DNA of 64,000 nt from Calothrix brevissima NIES-22 (GCF_002367995.1 NZ_AP018207.1:5631963-5695962); one strand, 5' to 3'; positions 28,274 through 38,321 are shown, counted from the stretch's first letter. Translations and numbers: made by a program. Notes: generated by a model not told the origin, from the sequence alone.

Positions 28274-28332
28274 ATACCAATTTGCAATGTGACAGATTGT
28301 AGGGGCATGGCACTGCCATGCCCTCTAGAATA
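28274..28332. repeat. Half copy of the ATACCAATT palindromic repeat
   Basis: Matches the reverse complement of the right half of 20696-20796, sharing GACAGATTGTAGGGGCA and GGCACTGCCATGCCCTC. Confidence 0.65.
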
Positions 28333-28441
28333 TATTGTTGGGTGCAATTCCCAACTTACCTATCAAAATTAATCCCACGCCTCACCTGTAAGGTAAACGT
28401 GGGAGTAATTGATGATTCAGCTAAATAATTAGGCTTTTTGG

Positions 28442-29806
28442 TTAAGTTTCAGTTTCAAAAATCGAAATATCGGCTATATTGGGACACCAATTTGCAGGGA
28501 TTGTGAGGTTTTCTGGTAATAGAGTAGTGCGATCGCCAAAAGCTAACTCTAGCTGTTGTGATTCTAAATTTTCACATCTTGTCATATCTGCGCCAAAAAC
28601 TCTCGCTTTTTGGAGAATAGCCTGATTTAAGTTCGTACCAGTCAGAATTGTTTGCTCTAGGTTAGCTTCATAGAAATTAGCTTGTTCTAAATTAGCTTCG
28701 TAGAGGTTAGCTTGTTGTAAATTAGCTGTACTGAACAATACGCCTTCTAAATTGGCACCGATCATTTTGGCACCTTGCAAGTTACTCCCAATCAAATTTG
28801 CACCAAAAAGGTTACTTCCTTCTAAATTTGCCCCTTCTAGGTTAGTGTCGCAAAGAATAGCTGCTTCTAAATTAGCATTTTCAAGTATCGCGTCTTGCAA
28901 GTCAGCATCATACAACATTGCGCCTTGCAAATCCGCTTCGCACATTACCGCCTTAGATAAATTCACTTTTCGCAAAACTGCTTCTTGTAAATTTGCTTCT
29001 GTGAGTGTGGCTTTTCTCAAGTTAGCTTCGTAAAGAACTGCTCCACAAAGATTGGCGTCTGCTAAGTTGGCGCTTGATAGGTTAGCTCCGATCAAATTTA
29101 CCCATTGTAAATTGGCTCCAATTAATATGGCTCCAGCTAAGTTAGCATCCATTAAATCAGCGCCACTGATATCAATATCGCGTAAATCTAATTTATGATT
29201 TGCCAAATCGTTTAATGTATTGCGTCTGCCAATGACAGTTAAGGCTGTTTGAATATCTGTAGGGACTTTTTTCGCTAAATTTTCTTCATAATCACTATTT
29301 ATCGGGGCATTTTCGCGGATAAACGCAGCGAGAATTTCCATAATTGTCCAATGGTATTTTGGACAATCTCTGGCAATTCTTTCTAAAACATAAATTGCAG
29401 CAAAACGTGTTTCTATTTGACTGCTACCTAAATGTGCGATCGCTTCTGAAAAACGTTTGGCAATTAATTCTTCTGGATTTACTGGTGGAGAATTTACCTG
29501 GCTGTTGATGATTTGCTTACGCTCCATAATTTCGGAAAAGGTTTTTGATAATACAGTCTGAGCGATTACTAAAGAAAGTTTTGAGGTATAGTACGTATGA
29601 ATGCTAAGTACTATTCCCCATGCCACCAGAGAAATTAAAGTGATTATTTGCAGAAATATGGCAATTTCTTGCGTGATAGAAACTGCCGGAAAAATCGCAA
29701 AAGCGCTAATAATTAAAGATATTGCCAGAAAAAATATAGCAGGAGTATATATATACCAAGTCGTGAGTCTATCTATATTGAATAAAGACGTATCAGGAGT
29801 CTTCAT
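28442..29806 (-). CDS. Pentapeptide-repeat membrane protein (paralogue 1)
   Basis: The 454 residues comprise two membrane spans (about 15-40 and 45-68), a conserved helical domain (about 115-205), about 40 pentapeptide repeats (205-420) and a tail. The helical domain carries AKRFSEAIAHLGSSQIETRF, YVLERIARDCPKYHWTIMEI and TDIQTALTVIGRR. The repeats are of the A(D/N)LxxANL type and should fold as a right-handed quadrilateral beta-helix. The tail holds LAFGDRTTLLPENL. The same domain order is found in the next gene on this strand, so these are duplicates. No function is established for this architecture. A scaffold or membrane-tethered binding surface is plausible. Confidence 0.8.
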   Translation of the reverse strand: MKTPDTSLFNIDRLTTWYIYTPAIFFLAISLIISAFAIFPAVSITQEIAIFLQIITLISLVAWGIVLSIHTYYTSKLSLVIAQTVLSKTFSEIMERKQIINSQVNSPPVNPEELIAKRFSEAIAHLGSSQIETRFAAIYVLERIARDCPKYHWTIMEILAAFIRENAPINSDYEENLAKKVPTDIQTALTVIGRRNTLNDLANHKLDLRDIDISGADLMDANLAGAILIGANLQWVNLIGANLSSANLADANLCGAVLYEANLRKATLTEANLQEAVLRKVNLSKAVMCEADLQGAMLYDADLQDAILENANLEAAILCDTNLEGANLEGSNLFGANLIGSNLQGAKMIGANLEGVLFSTANLQQANLYEANLEQANFYEANLEQTILTGTNLNQAILQKARVFGADMTRCENLESQQLELAFGDRTTLLPENLTIPANWCPNIADISIFETET

Positions 29807-30258
29807 TGCTGAATTTTTATGTAATTTGGCTTATCCATACTATTATTTGTTGATCCCTTTTAGTACAGTAAATACACTGACTTAATTAATCAATAAATTT
29901 GTTCCTCTAAAAATCTCTATAGATTTACTGAGCATCATAATAATTACTGTAATGAGGCGCAATCAAAAACCCTACAAATTTTCAGAAGCTATTATTGAGG
30001 CTTTGCCAATTAAGATTATTCATAAATACCATATATAGGATAAAATTTGTTCATACTCTGTAGATTTATTTGTGCGATCGCATTCATTAAATGTGTAAAT
30101 TTAGCTCGTCATCAGATCTACAGTTATGAATTATGCAGCAATAAACTGCGAATTACAAAATCAGCATAAATTTCGCGATGCAGTAACAAGTGCGATCGCT
30201 AAAATAGCCAATAACAGCAAAAATATGCCAAAAAACTGGCATAAATATTGATTTTGAA
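29807..30258. other. Gene-free 450-nt gap between two pentapeptide genes
   Basis: A+T-rich, with two HIP1-like GCGATCGC sites (near 30076 and 30193) and no reading frame or clear repeat. It must hold the promoter of the 28442-29806 gene and the 3' end of the upstream paralogue. A small inverted repeat (GCCAATAACAGC / GCCAAAAAACTGGC) lies near 30208-30241, just beyond that paralogue's stop. Confidence 0.4.
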
Positions 30259-31728
30259 TTAACTAGATTGACGCCAATGTGTTGGCGCTTCCACATCATC
30301 AGGTAAGCGAGTTGTGCGATCGCCTAAAGCTGTTGTAATTTGTTGTAATTCTAAATTCTTCACCCCTGTCAAAATCGCTCCGGCTAATTTGACATCACAA
30401 AAGTTCGTCTCGAAGAGGTTAGCACCCATCAAATTTGCGCCGTGGAGATTAGCTTCATAGAGAACGGCTTGAGAAAGGTTAGCGCCTATCAGGTTGGCTT
30501 GATGTAAGTCAGCCTCAGCCAAGCTAGCTTCGGAAAGGTTAGCAAAGTAAATTTCTGTTTGTTGCAGTTTCGCTGCATTTAAATTAGCGCCTTGAAGATT
30601 AGCTCCATTCAAGTTAGCGCCTTGGAGGTTTGCGCCAATTAACCCTGTTAGCTGTAAGTTAGCTTTACCCAACTTTGCACCTTGCAAGTTAGCTAAAAAT
30701 AACTTGGCTGCGGAGAGATTGGCAACTTTTAAGGTAGCTTGTTGTAAATTCGCCTTATACAGGTTGGCTCCTTGCAAGTTAGCTGCACGCAGACTTGCGC
30801 TTGTAAGGTTAGCACCCCGCAGGTTAGCACTAGACAAATTAGCGCGATTTAAGTTAGCCCAAGCCAGATTTGCTCCCCGTAAATTAGCTTTAAGTAAATT
30901 GGCTTCATACAAAATCGCGCCAAAAAGTTTAGCACCAGCCATATCCGCACCAACTAAAACCGCACCGCGCAAATCTGCACCCGATAAGTCACAACCCCGC
31001 AAATCAAAATTTTCTAAGTTAGCTCCTTGTAAGTCGGCTTGTCTAATATCTGTATTGCGTAAGTTGATTTTCTGGTTTTCTCTATCTTCTAAATAATTAC
31101 GCCTACCAATTACCGTTAAGGCTACTTGAATATCGGTGCGAATTTTGGGTAATTCGTATGGGATATTTACTTCAATTTTTGGTGTGCGCTGATTGTCTTT
31201 TTTATACTTATCAAAATCTAGAGGTGCAACACTTTCCTCACGCATGAGTTCGTGGTGATGGATAGGTGCATTTTCGCGGACAAAAGCCGTGAGAATTTCC
31301 ATAATTGTCCAATGTTCTCTAGGAAATTCCTGGGCGACTCGTTCTAGAGCATAAATTGCTCCTGTACGGGTTTCACTCTTTTCATGCCCTAGCTGGGCAA
31401 CAGCTGTCATAAAGCGTTCGGCTGTTAACCGCTCTTGGGAGAGTTTAGCATTTTGAATTGCTATTTCAATATTTCTTTCAGCCGCGATCGCACTTTTTTC
31501 TAAAGCTTGGGCACGCTTGGCTCCATAATATGCATTCACTAGCAATGCCAAGCCTAAAAAAATAATTGCTAAGGTGGCTACGGCTTGAATTCCATATTGT
31601 ATTTGTTGTTGAATTGATAATTGCCGAATATTTGACAATGTAAAGAAAATCACAGTCAATAACAGCACAAATATCACTGCGATCGCTATCAACCAATTTA
31701 ACAGTAAGCCTGTCTTGTTAGCAGACAT
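30259..31728 (-). CDS. Pentapeptide-repeat membrane protein (paralogue 2)
   Basis: The 489 residues have the same plan as the neighbour. There are two membrane spans (about 8-30 and 38-62), the helical domain with AERFMTAVAQLGHEKSETRT, YALERVAQEFPREHWTIMEI and TDIQVALTVIGRR (about 102-212), and a longer run of regular pentapeptides (about 215-460, e.g. ANLRGANLAWANLNRANL). The tail, TTALGDRTTRLPDDVEAPTHW, matches paralogue 1. It carries an extra charged insert (DFDKYKKDNQRTPKIE) between the helical domain and the TDIQ motif. Function unknown. Confidence 0.8.
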   Translation of the reverse strand: MSANKTGLLLNWLIAIAVIFVLLLTVIFFTLSNIRQLSIQQQIQYGIQAVATLAIIFLGLALLVNAYYGAKRAQALEKSAIAAERNIEIAIQNAKLSQERLTAERFMTAVAQLGHEKSETRTGAIYALERVAQEFPREHWTIMEILTAFVRENAPIHHHELMREESVAPLDFDKYKKDNQRTPKIEVNIPYELPKIRTDIQVALTVIGRRNYLEDRENQKINLRNTDIRQADLQGANLENFDLRGCDLSGADLRGAVLVGADMAGAKLFGAILYEANLLKANLRGANLAWANLNRANLSSANLRGANLTSASLRAANLQGANLYKANLQQATLKVANLSAAKLFLANLQGAKLGKANLQLTGLIGANLQGANLNGANLQGANLNAAKLQQTEIYFANLSEASLAEADLHQANLIGANLSQAVLYEANLHGANLMGANLFETNFCDVKLAGAILTGVKNLELQQITTALGDRTTRLPDDVEAPTHWRQSS

Positions 31729-31896
31729 TGCCCAAATATTCCTCGTTACTCAGGATTATTACTTATATTCTGAGGCTAAACAGTATAGCATATTGCAAGC
31801 AATTTGCATATATTCCCCAAGGTTGAGTTTTTTGCTTTCCATGTCATTAGCCTGTAGGGGCGGGGTTTCCCCATTCTTGTGCGAGTTTCAATTTTA

Positions 31897-32655
31897 CTAT
31901 TTGCTTGAGATATCGACATCAGAAAATTTTACCTCTCTCAAGTTAGCTCCATTGAGGATAGTATCTTTAAGAATTACTCCATCTAACTTTGCTAAATATA
32001 GGTTTGCTTGATTTAAATTGGCTCCAGAAAGGTTTGCGCCGGAGAGATTCGCCGCACTTAAAATGGCTTCTTTGAGGTTAGCACCAGCCAGATTTGCGCC
32101 GGAAAGATTCGCCGCAGTTAGAATGGCTCCATGCAAATTAGCACTACATAAATCTGCGCCAGAAAGATTAGTTTGATAAAGGTTTGTCATCTCGAAATTA
32201 GCCCCAGTAAGTTTAGCACCCCTAATATCTATGTGGCTTAAATCTAGTTGTTCAATTTCTCTATCTTGTTGAGTATTTCTGTTAGCCAGTATTGATAAAG
32301 CTGCTTGAATATCAGCACGAATTGTTGATAATGGGTTGTCTTGTATTTGGATATGAGTCTCTTTGGCAGCATTATTGCGAATAAAATTTGTTAGCGCTGC
32401 CATAATTTTTCCATGTAATTTTGGATCGGCTTGCGCCATTGTGGCTAAATCATCAAAGACAGCTAGATTAATTTCTCTGTTTTGGCGTTCTAGTTGTTTA
32501 ATTGCTTGGTTTAAACTCTGGATATAAGAATATTGAGTAATATCTTCTACTTTGTTTTTATTGGCAAATAGCGCTTGATATATTTTATCTAATAAAGATA
32601 CATTTCTATTATTGTTTTTTACTGTATTATAAGCATCTATAATTACTTTTAACAT
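31897..32655 (-). CDS. Pentapeptide-repeat protein, short soluble paralogue
   Basis: This 252-residue protein lacks the membrane spans of its two neighbours. A helical N-terminal half has a weak counterpart of their domain (FDDLATMAQADPKLHGKIMA, then NNAAKETHIQ and RADIQAALSILANRN). Regular pentapeptides run from about 145 to 245 (GAKLTGANFEMTNLYQTNL). The GDRTT tail is missing. Two identical AILxAANLSGANLxGANL stretches indicate internal duplication. The 168-nt gap to the next gene on this strand makes an operon possible. Function unknown. Confidence 0.8.
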   Translation of the reverse strand: MLKVIIDAYNTVKNNNRNVSLLDKIYQALFANKNKVEDITQYSYIQSLNQAIKQLERQNREINLAVFDDLATMAQADPKLHGKIMAALTNFIRNNAAKETHIQIQDNPLSTIRADIQAALSILANRNTQQDREIEQLDLSHIDIRGAKLTGANFEMTNLYQTNLSGADLCSANLHGAILTAANLSGANLAGANLKEAILSAANLSGANLSGANLNQANLYLAKLDGVILKDTILNGANLREVKFSDVDISSK

Positions 32656-32861
32656 ACACCAAATTAATTTTAATAATTTAGATATTTTTCACCAAAAAAC
32701 TCATACACTTTATCTGTAAGTATATCACTAGGACATATAAGTAATCTTGCTAATTTAGATTTAGCAACGATTGGTAATATATATTGGACAGAGAAATTAA
32801 TTACTTAGGGAATTTATCTGTTGACAATAGATAATGTAAGAAACTTAGCGAAAGTCACCAA

Positions 32862-34058
32862 ATGCAGCCAAAAAAAGCAGCTAAATTCAAAAATTTAGTC
32901 TTATTAGGAGGGGGTCATTCCCATGCAATTGTGTTGAGGATGTTAGGGATGAAACCTTTAGCTGGAGTAGGTTTAACTTTAATTAGTCCAAATTCAGATA
33001 CTCCTTATTCGGGGATGCTTCCGGGACATATTGCTGGTTTTTACAACCACGATCAATGTCATATTGATTTACAACGATTAGCTCAATTTGCACAAGCACA
33101 GTTTTATGTTGACCGAGTGATTAATCTAGATTTACAAAATAAAAAAGTAATTTGTGCGCATCATCCTGCTGTAGATTTTGATGTACTGTCTGTTGATATT
33201 GGCAGTACTCCCGCAAAAATATCTGTATCTGATGCAGCAGAATGTGTTGTTCCCGCTAAACCTGTTTCCGAACTACTCAAACACTGGTATCAATTATTGA
33301 AAAGTGTAGAAGCAAATCCGCAAAAACCGCTAAAGATAGCGATCGCTGGTGGTGGTGCAGGTGGTGTAGAATTGGCGCTGTCTATGCAAGCACAGCTACA
33401 AAGAATTTTATCACCATCAGCGATGCTAGAGGTTTATTTATTCCAACGCGATCGCCAATTAATGTCCAAGCATCATCATTCAGTCCAGCACTTAGTGCAG
33501 CAAATTCTCAGCCAACGGGGTATTAAACTTTATTTAGGCGAAACCGTCACTCAAGTCACACCCCTTGCACAGACAGGAAATCAACAGACATTACAAGTTA
33601 AATGTGAGTCGGGATTAACCGTAGATTGTGACAAAATTTTTTGGGTAACCCAAGCGGCTGCACCTGATTGGTTAAAATCTACAGGACTGAGAACGGATGA
33701 CCAAGGCTTTATTTTAGTAGGAGATACCTTACAATCCCTCTCTCACCCTGATGTGTTCGCTGCTGGTGATATTGCGACAATTATCGATCATCCCCGTCCT
33801 AAAGCTGGGGTATTTGCTGTCAGACAAGGTAAGCCTTTGTATGAGAATTTACGACGATATTTGTTAGGTAAACCTCTAAAACCCTATATACCGCAGAAGC
33901 AATACCTAAGTTTAATTGGTACAGGAGATAAAAGTGCGATTGCCACAAGAGGGGCATTCACTTTACCACCCAATAAATTATTGTGGTATTGGAAAGATTG
34001 GCTAGATCGTCGTTTCATGGAACGCTTTCAAAAGCTACCACAAATCGAAGATATATAG
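32862..34058 (+). CDS. FAD-dependent pyridine nucleotide oxidoreductase, SelD-N-terminal type
   Basis: The 398 residues contain an FAD-binding N-terminus NLVLLGGGHSHAIVLRML, a second nucleotide loop IAIAGGGAGGVELALSMQ, and the closing FAD motif HPDVFAAGDIAT. The protein has the NDH-2 plan. The GGGHSH start, TPYSGMLPGHIAGFY and the late WYWKDWLDRRFMERFQ identify the group that in many cyanobacteria is fused to selenide, water dikinase (SelD). Here the protein stops right where SelD would begin. Standalone members exist, so this may be a natural form rather than a truncation. The electron donor and acceptor are unknown. Confidence 0.8.
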   Translation: MQPKKAAKFKNLVLLGGGHSHAIVLRMLGMKPLAGVGLTLISPNSDTPYSGMLPGHIAGFYNHDQCHIDLQRLAQFAQAQFYVDRVINLDLQNKKVICAHHPAVDFDVLSVDIGSTPAKISVSDAAECVVPAKPVSELLKHWYQLLKSVEANPQKPLKIAIAGGGAGGVELALSMQAQLQRILSPSAMLEVYLFQRDRQLMSKHHHSVQHLVQQILSQRGIKLYLGETVTQVTPLAQTGNQQTLQVKCESGLTVDCDKIFWVTQAAAPDWLKSTGLRTDDQGFILVGDTLQSLSHPDVFAAGDIATIIDHPRPKAGVFAVRQGKPLYENLRRYLLGKPLKPYIPQKQYLSLIGTGDKSAIATRGAFTLPPNKLLWYWKDWLDRRFMERFQKLPQIEDI

Positions 34059-34075
34059 TAGTTCAATTTTTAATT

Positions 34076-35107
34076 TCATTCTGAATCTACTATTTCTACA
34101 GAAACTGCATCTAGCTCTGCTTCTAATTGCTCAATAGTTGGTAATTGTGTTTGTAATTCTTTTGGCAGTGACTTAGTTAGTCCTACCTGCCATTCAGCAA
34201 TACCAATTGGCTTATTAACATCACGTAATGCATACTCAGCTATAACATTATCTTTACTTGCACATAAAATTAAGCCAATAGATGCATTATCCAAATTGGA
34301 TTTCAATAAATCATCTACTGCAGAGAGATAAAAATTTATTTTTCCTGTATATTCAGGTTTAAATTTCCCAGTTTTCAATTCAACAACCACAAAGCAATGC
34401 AATTTGACATGATAAAAAAGAAGGTCAATATAAAATTCTTCCTCACCTATTTTTAATGGGTATTGTTCTCCTACAAAAGCAAAACCAACTCCTAATTCAA
34501 GAAGAAATTTAGTAATATGTTTAACAAGCTCTTTCTCAACTTCTCGTTCTTGGGCGTCTTCCCCTAAACTTAAAAAATCAAAGACATAGGGATCTTTAAG
34601 GGTTTCTCTAGCTAAATATGATTGGCTAGAGGGTAAAGTAGCATTAAAGTTAGTAATAGCTTTTCCTTGGCGGTTATAAAGTTGACTTTGAATCTGTAGA
34701 TTGAGAATATTTCTACTCCAGCCATTTTCGATTGTTTTTTGTATGTACCATAGTCTTGCTGAAGCGTCTTTTACAGAATCTAGAATGCGAATGTTATGTC
34801 CCCAAGGAATTTGTCCAACAAGTTGTTGGACAATTTGTTCATCAGGGTAAGCTTCTGCAAAAGCCCTCATATAAAGTAGATTTGTCCGCGAAAACCCCTT
34901 CATTTCTGGGAAAGCTAGGCGCAAGTCCACTGCTAACCTATCAATTACTTTTGCACCCCATCCCTGCTGCTGCTGTCGATTAAGAATATCTCGTCCAATG
35001 TGCCAATAGAGTAATACTAATTCTTGGTTAACAGACAATACTACTCGTTTTTGAGCGCTTTGTATGCGTTCTTTTAAATCCCGCAAGAAATTGTCATAAT
35101 CGTCCAT
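34076..35107 (-). CDS. YhcG-family PD-(D/E)XK nuclease (DUF1016)
   Basis: The 343 residues form two domains. The N-terminal helical DUF1016 domain includes LVLLYWHIGRDILNRQQ and GWGAKVIDRLAVDLRLAFPE, plus GFSRTNLLYMRAFAEAYP. The C-terminal PD-(D/E)XK nuclease domain has its core FYIDLLFYHVKLHCFVVVEL and KTGKFKPEYTGKINFYLSAV (Asp, then E-L-K). The family is often found near restriction and other mobile or defence loci, but its target is not established. The gene ends 17 nt from the stop of the convergent oxidoreductase, at the point where that gene's usual SelD half would lie, which hints at insertion. Confidence 0.85.
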   Translation of the reverse strand: MDDYDNFLRDLKERIQSAQKRVVLSVNQELVLLYWHIGRDILNRQQQQGWGAKVIDRLAVDLRLAFPEMKGFSRTNLLYMRAFAEAYPDEQIVQQLVGQIPWGHNIRILDSVKDASARLWYIQKTIENGWSRNILNLQIQSQLYNRQGKAITNFNATLPSSQSYLARETLKDPYVFDFLSLGEDAQEREVEKELVKHITKFLLELGVGFAFVGEQYPLKIGEEEFYIDLLFYHVKLHCFVVVELKTGKFKPEYTGKINFYLSAVDDLLKSNLDNASIGLILCASKDNVIAEYALRDVNKPIGIAEWQVGLTKSLPKELQTQLPTIEQLEAELDAVSVEIVDSE

Positions 35108-35263
35108 AAATAACCGTTTAACAGAGACAGTATAAATGAAAGGATACGATCGCCCAAGCTCGCCAATATCAACAGAAAAAATATTATAGGTCTAGATTGT
35201 ATTTCTCAACATCTTTTGGATGTTACGCTATTTCTGCCAAGCTGTACTAACATTAATGTATTT

Positions 35264-35926
35264 ATGTTTAATTTTAAAACTAGTTTTATCTTATTATTTA
35301 TTATTTGTGTGGTAGCGACTGCACTCACAGCTTATTGTTTAGGGGGAATTAGTCCGGATGTAATTAAATCTTGGTTGAAAAACTCTGGTATTTGGGCACC
35401 TGTAACTTATGTAGTTATCTATGTCATCGCCACAATTTTAGTATTACCTTCCACCGCCCTGAATTTAACCGGGGGTGCGATTTTTGGCCCTTGGATGGGG
35501 ACATTTTGGACAAGTATAGGGGCAATTGTCGCCGCGATCGCGGCTTTTATTTTTGCTCGGACAATTGGACATGATACTGTAGCCAAAAGACTAGCAGGGC
35601 GTTGGCAAGCGATTGATGCGGAAATTAGGCAAGGTGGAGTCTATTATATGTTTGCCATTCGTTTATTACCGATTATGCCCTACGGTTTGGTTAACTTCGC
35701 AGCTGGGTTATCATCAGTCAGCTTTAAAGATTACCTAATCGGCACTATTTTAGGGACTGTACCATCAGTATTACCATTTGTTTTATTGGGTAGTTCCGGC
35801 TTAAAAGCAATCCGTACCGGCGAAGTTATGCCACTTGTGGGTGCTTTGGCGTTAATAGGAATGCTAGTTGCTGGCTCTACTTGGTATCGTCGTCGTCGCC
35901 GTTTTCCCTTTCATCGCAAACGTTAA
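35264..35926 (+). CDS. TVP38/TMEM64-family membrane protein (VTT/DedA-like)
   Basis: The 220 residues form about five or six membrane segments. The VTT core is visible as TGGAIFGPWMGTFWTSIGAI, then the re-entrant, Arg- and Pro-containing RLLPIMPYGLVNFAAGLSSV with DYLIGTILGTVPS. The C-terminus is strongly basic (RRRRRFPFHRKR). Members of this family are implicated in membrane lipid handling. The ATG at 35264 is chosen. A TTG 16 codons earlier is possible. The next gene starts 7 nt after the stop, so it forms a two-gene operon with a polyprenyl-phosphate-type glycosyltransferase. Confidence 0.8.
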   Translation: MFNFKTSFILLFIICVVATALTAYCLGGISPDVIKSWLKNSGIWAPVTYVVIYVIATILVLPSTALNLTGGAIFGPWMGTFWTSIGAIVAAIAAFIFARTIGHDTVAKRLAGRWQAIDAEIRQGGVYYMFAIRLLPIMPYGLVNFAAGLSSVSFKDYLIGTILGTVPSVLPFVLLGSSGLKAIRTGEVMPLVGALALIGMLVAGSTWYRRRRRFPFHRKR

Positions 35927-35933
35927 GTGAATC

Positions 35934-36917
35934 ATGCTACCTAAATATTCTTTTATCGTCCCGATTTATAACGAAGAAGAAACCATCCAAGAAATGTATC
36001 GCCGCATTTCCCAAGTCATGAATCGCATGGATGGCGAGGTAGAGTTATGTTTAGTGAATGATGGTAGCCGCGATCGCTCTTTACAAATGATGCGAGAATT
36101 ACATCAACAAGATCCGCGCGTGGTTTACTTAAGTTTGGCGCGCAATTTTGGACATCAAATTGCTGTGACGGCTGGGCTAAATTTTGTTCGCGGCAAAATA
36201 ATTGTCATTTTAGATGCCGATTTACAAGATCCGCCAGAATTAATTCCCGACATGGTAGAAAAATGGCGACAAGGATATAAAATTGTCTACGCCCAACGCA
36301 TCCAACGCCGTCAAGAAGGGTGGTTTAAACGTTTCACCGCCTATGCTTTTTATCGCATTCTCAAAAATCTGGCAGATGTTGATATCCCCACAGATACAGG
36401 GGATTTTTGTTTATTAGATCGTCAAGTTGTAGACGTACTCAATGCTATGCCAGAACGCAATCGTTACATTCGCGGATTGCGGGCTTGGGTGGGTTTTAAT
36501 CAAATAGCGATTAAATTTGAACGCGATCCGCGCTTTGCCGGTGAGGTAAAATACACCTTTCAGAAATCTTTAGCATTGGCAATTAATGGATTAGTTTCCT
36601 TTTCTAAAGTCCCTCTACAACTCTCAACTTATATGGGATTTTTCGCCGCCCTACTTTCACTATTCATGTGTGTAATGGTGTTGTACTGGCGACTTGTTCA
36701 ACCCCATTCTTCCCTAACAGGAATGGCTATTATTTTGATGGCTATTTTCTTTATTGGCGGCGTACAACTATTTAGTATTGGAATTTTGGGTGAATATATT
36801 GGGCGAATTTATGAAGAAGTAAAACAACGTCCACTTTATACCCTAGCAGAAGTCGCAGGTTTTTATGAGGATTATGCCGAACGCCAGAAACCCATGAGTA
36901 TGGTAGACGAAAAATAG
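35934..36917 (+). CDS. GT2 glycosyltransferase, GtrB/DPM1-like
   Basis: The 327 residues comprise a GT-A domain followed by two membrane spans near 232-255 and 262-285. Motifs are [30 protein letters not shown], the DXD-like [14 protein letters not shown] and a late [15 protein letters not shown]. The whole is like bactoprenol glucosyltransferases (GtrB) and dolichol-phosphate mannose synthases. It should charge a polyprenyl phosphate with a sugar in the cytosolic leaflet, which would supply the donor for GT-C enzymes such as those at 4769-13848. That link is inference. It is the second gene of the VTT operon. Confidence 0.85.
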   Translation: MLPKYSFIVPIYNEEETIQEMYRRISQVMNRMDGEVELCLVNDGSRDRSLQMMRELHQQDPRVVYLSLARNFGHQIAVTAGLNFVRGKIIVILDADLQDPPELIPDMVEKWRQGYKIVYAQRIQRRQEGWFKRFTAYAFYRILKNLADVDIPTDTGDFCLLDRQVVDVLNAMPERNRYIRGLRAWVGFNQIAIKFERDPRFAGEVKYTFQKSLALAINGLVSFSKVPLQLSTYMGFFAALLSLFMCVMVLYWRLVQPHSSLTGMAIILMAIFFIGGVQLFSIGILGEYIGRIYEEVKQRPLYTLAEVAGFYEDYAERQKPMSMVDEK

Positions 36918-37064
36918 TTGTAACCAGCACAGCAAATTCCCCCAGCGATTATGAGGAAATAGCTTCATTTTGTTAATTAAAATTTAAGAGCACATAACTA
37001 CTTGGAATCTTGATCCTTATGTGGTCAAATAAAGATGATTCCCAAAATATATCGTTGCTCATCC

Positions 37065-38309
37065 ATGAAAAACTCTGCTGCGCTGACAACTACATTTTGT
37101 ATGACCTTAAGTTTGCTGCTAACAGCCTGTAATGGTAGTAAAAGTGCTAATAATGGAGGAACTTCTACACCTACTCAGACTACAACTAACAATCAATCAA
37201 CAACAAATACATCAGGCGTAATTCCCATTGGTATTGCCTTTGCACAAACTAGTAACGTAGCATTACTAGGGCAAGAACAAGTAGCTGGCGCAAAAATTGC
37301 CGAAAAGTATTTCAACGATAAAGGTGGTATTAATGGTACGCCCATAAAATTAGTATTTCAAGACACTAGCGGTGATGAAAATGGCGCGATTAACGCCTTT
37401 CAAACCTTAATTAATAAAGATAAAGTTGTCGGTATTATAGGCCCGACTTTGTCACAGCAAGCTTTTAGTGCTGACCCAGTGGCCGATCGTGCTAAAGTAC
37501 CAGTGTTGTCTGCATCAAATACCGCAGCTAAAATTCCTGAAATTGGCGATTATGTAGCGCGGGTTTCTGCACCTAGTTCTGTAGTTGCACCTAATTCTGT
37601 CAAAGCCGCACTCAAGCTCAATCCTAACATTAAAAAAGTTGCCGTTTTCTTTGCCCAAAATGATTCTTATAGTAAATCAGAAACTGACATTTTTCAGAAA
37701 ACTGTGAAGGATCAGGGTTTGGAATTAGTCACAGTCCAAAAGTTTCAAACTAGCGATACAGATTTTCAAACTCAAGCCACCAATGCAATTAACCTGAAAG
37801 CAGATTTAGTAGTTATTTCTGGGTTAGCTGCTGATGGTGGTAACTTAGTGAGACAGTTGCGAGAACTTGGTTATAAAGGTTTAATTGTTGGCGGTAACGG
37901 GCTGAATACTTCCAATATTTTCCCAGTATGTAAAGCATTATGTGATGGCGTATTAATTGCGCAAGCTTACAGTCCAGAACATCCTGGTGAGATTAATTCT
38001 ACATTTCGTAAAGTCTACAACGAACAATTCAAAAAAGAACCACCACAATTTACAGCCCAAGCTTTTACAGCAGTTCAAGTTTATGTTGAAGCACTCCAAA
38101 CTTTAGATAAAAAAACTAAAGTTAATACTTTAGCCCTGCCACAATTGCGTAATGAATTAAATAAACAGATACTCGCAGGAAAATATAATACACCCTTAGG
38201 TGAAATTGCTTTTACCCCCGTTGGTGAAGTCATCCAAAAAGATTTTTATGTAGCACAAATCAAAATGGATAAAGATGGTAGCCAAGGTAAATTTACATTT
38301 TTAAAATGA
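37065..38309 (+). CDS. ABC importer substrate-binding lipoprotein (branched-chain amino acid/neutral amino acid type)
   Basis: The protein is about 414 residues from the ATG at 37065. A lipoprotein signal ends with the lipobox LLTAC (Cys about residue 22), a Thr/Asn-rich linker follows, then a type I periplasmic binding fold: IPIGIAFAQTSNVALLGQEQ, GGINGTPIKLVFQDTSGDEN, VVGIIGPTLSQQAFSADPVA and VPVLSASNTAAKIPEIGDYV. This is the LivJ/LivK class, which in heterocystous cyanobacteria includes the Nat-I neutral amino acid system. The exact ligand is not visible. An ATG 10 codons earlier gives a poorer signal peptide. Permease and ATPase genes follow on the same strand. Confidence 0.85.
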   Translation: MKNSAALTTTFCMTLSLLLTACNGSKSANNGGTSTPTQTTTNNQSTTNTSGVIPIGIAFAQTSNVALLGQEQVAGAKIAEKYFNDKGGINGTPIKLVFQDTSGDENGAINAFQTLINKDKVVGIIGPTLSQQAFSADPVADRAKVPVLSASNTAAKIPEIGDYVARVSAPSSVVAPNSVKAALKLNPNIKKVAVFFAQNDSYSKSETDIFQKTVKDQGLELVTVQKFQTSDTDFQTQATNAINLKADLVVISGLAADGGNLVRQLRELGYKGLIVGGNGLNTSNIFPVCKALCDGVLIAQAYSPEHPGEINSTFRKVYNEQFKKEPPQFTAQAFTAVQVYVEALQTLDKKTKVNTLALPQLRNELNKQILAGKYNTPLGEIAFTPVGEVIQKDFYVAQIKMDKDGSQGKFTFLK

Positions 38310-38321
38310 CGTAGTACAGGA

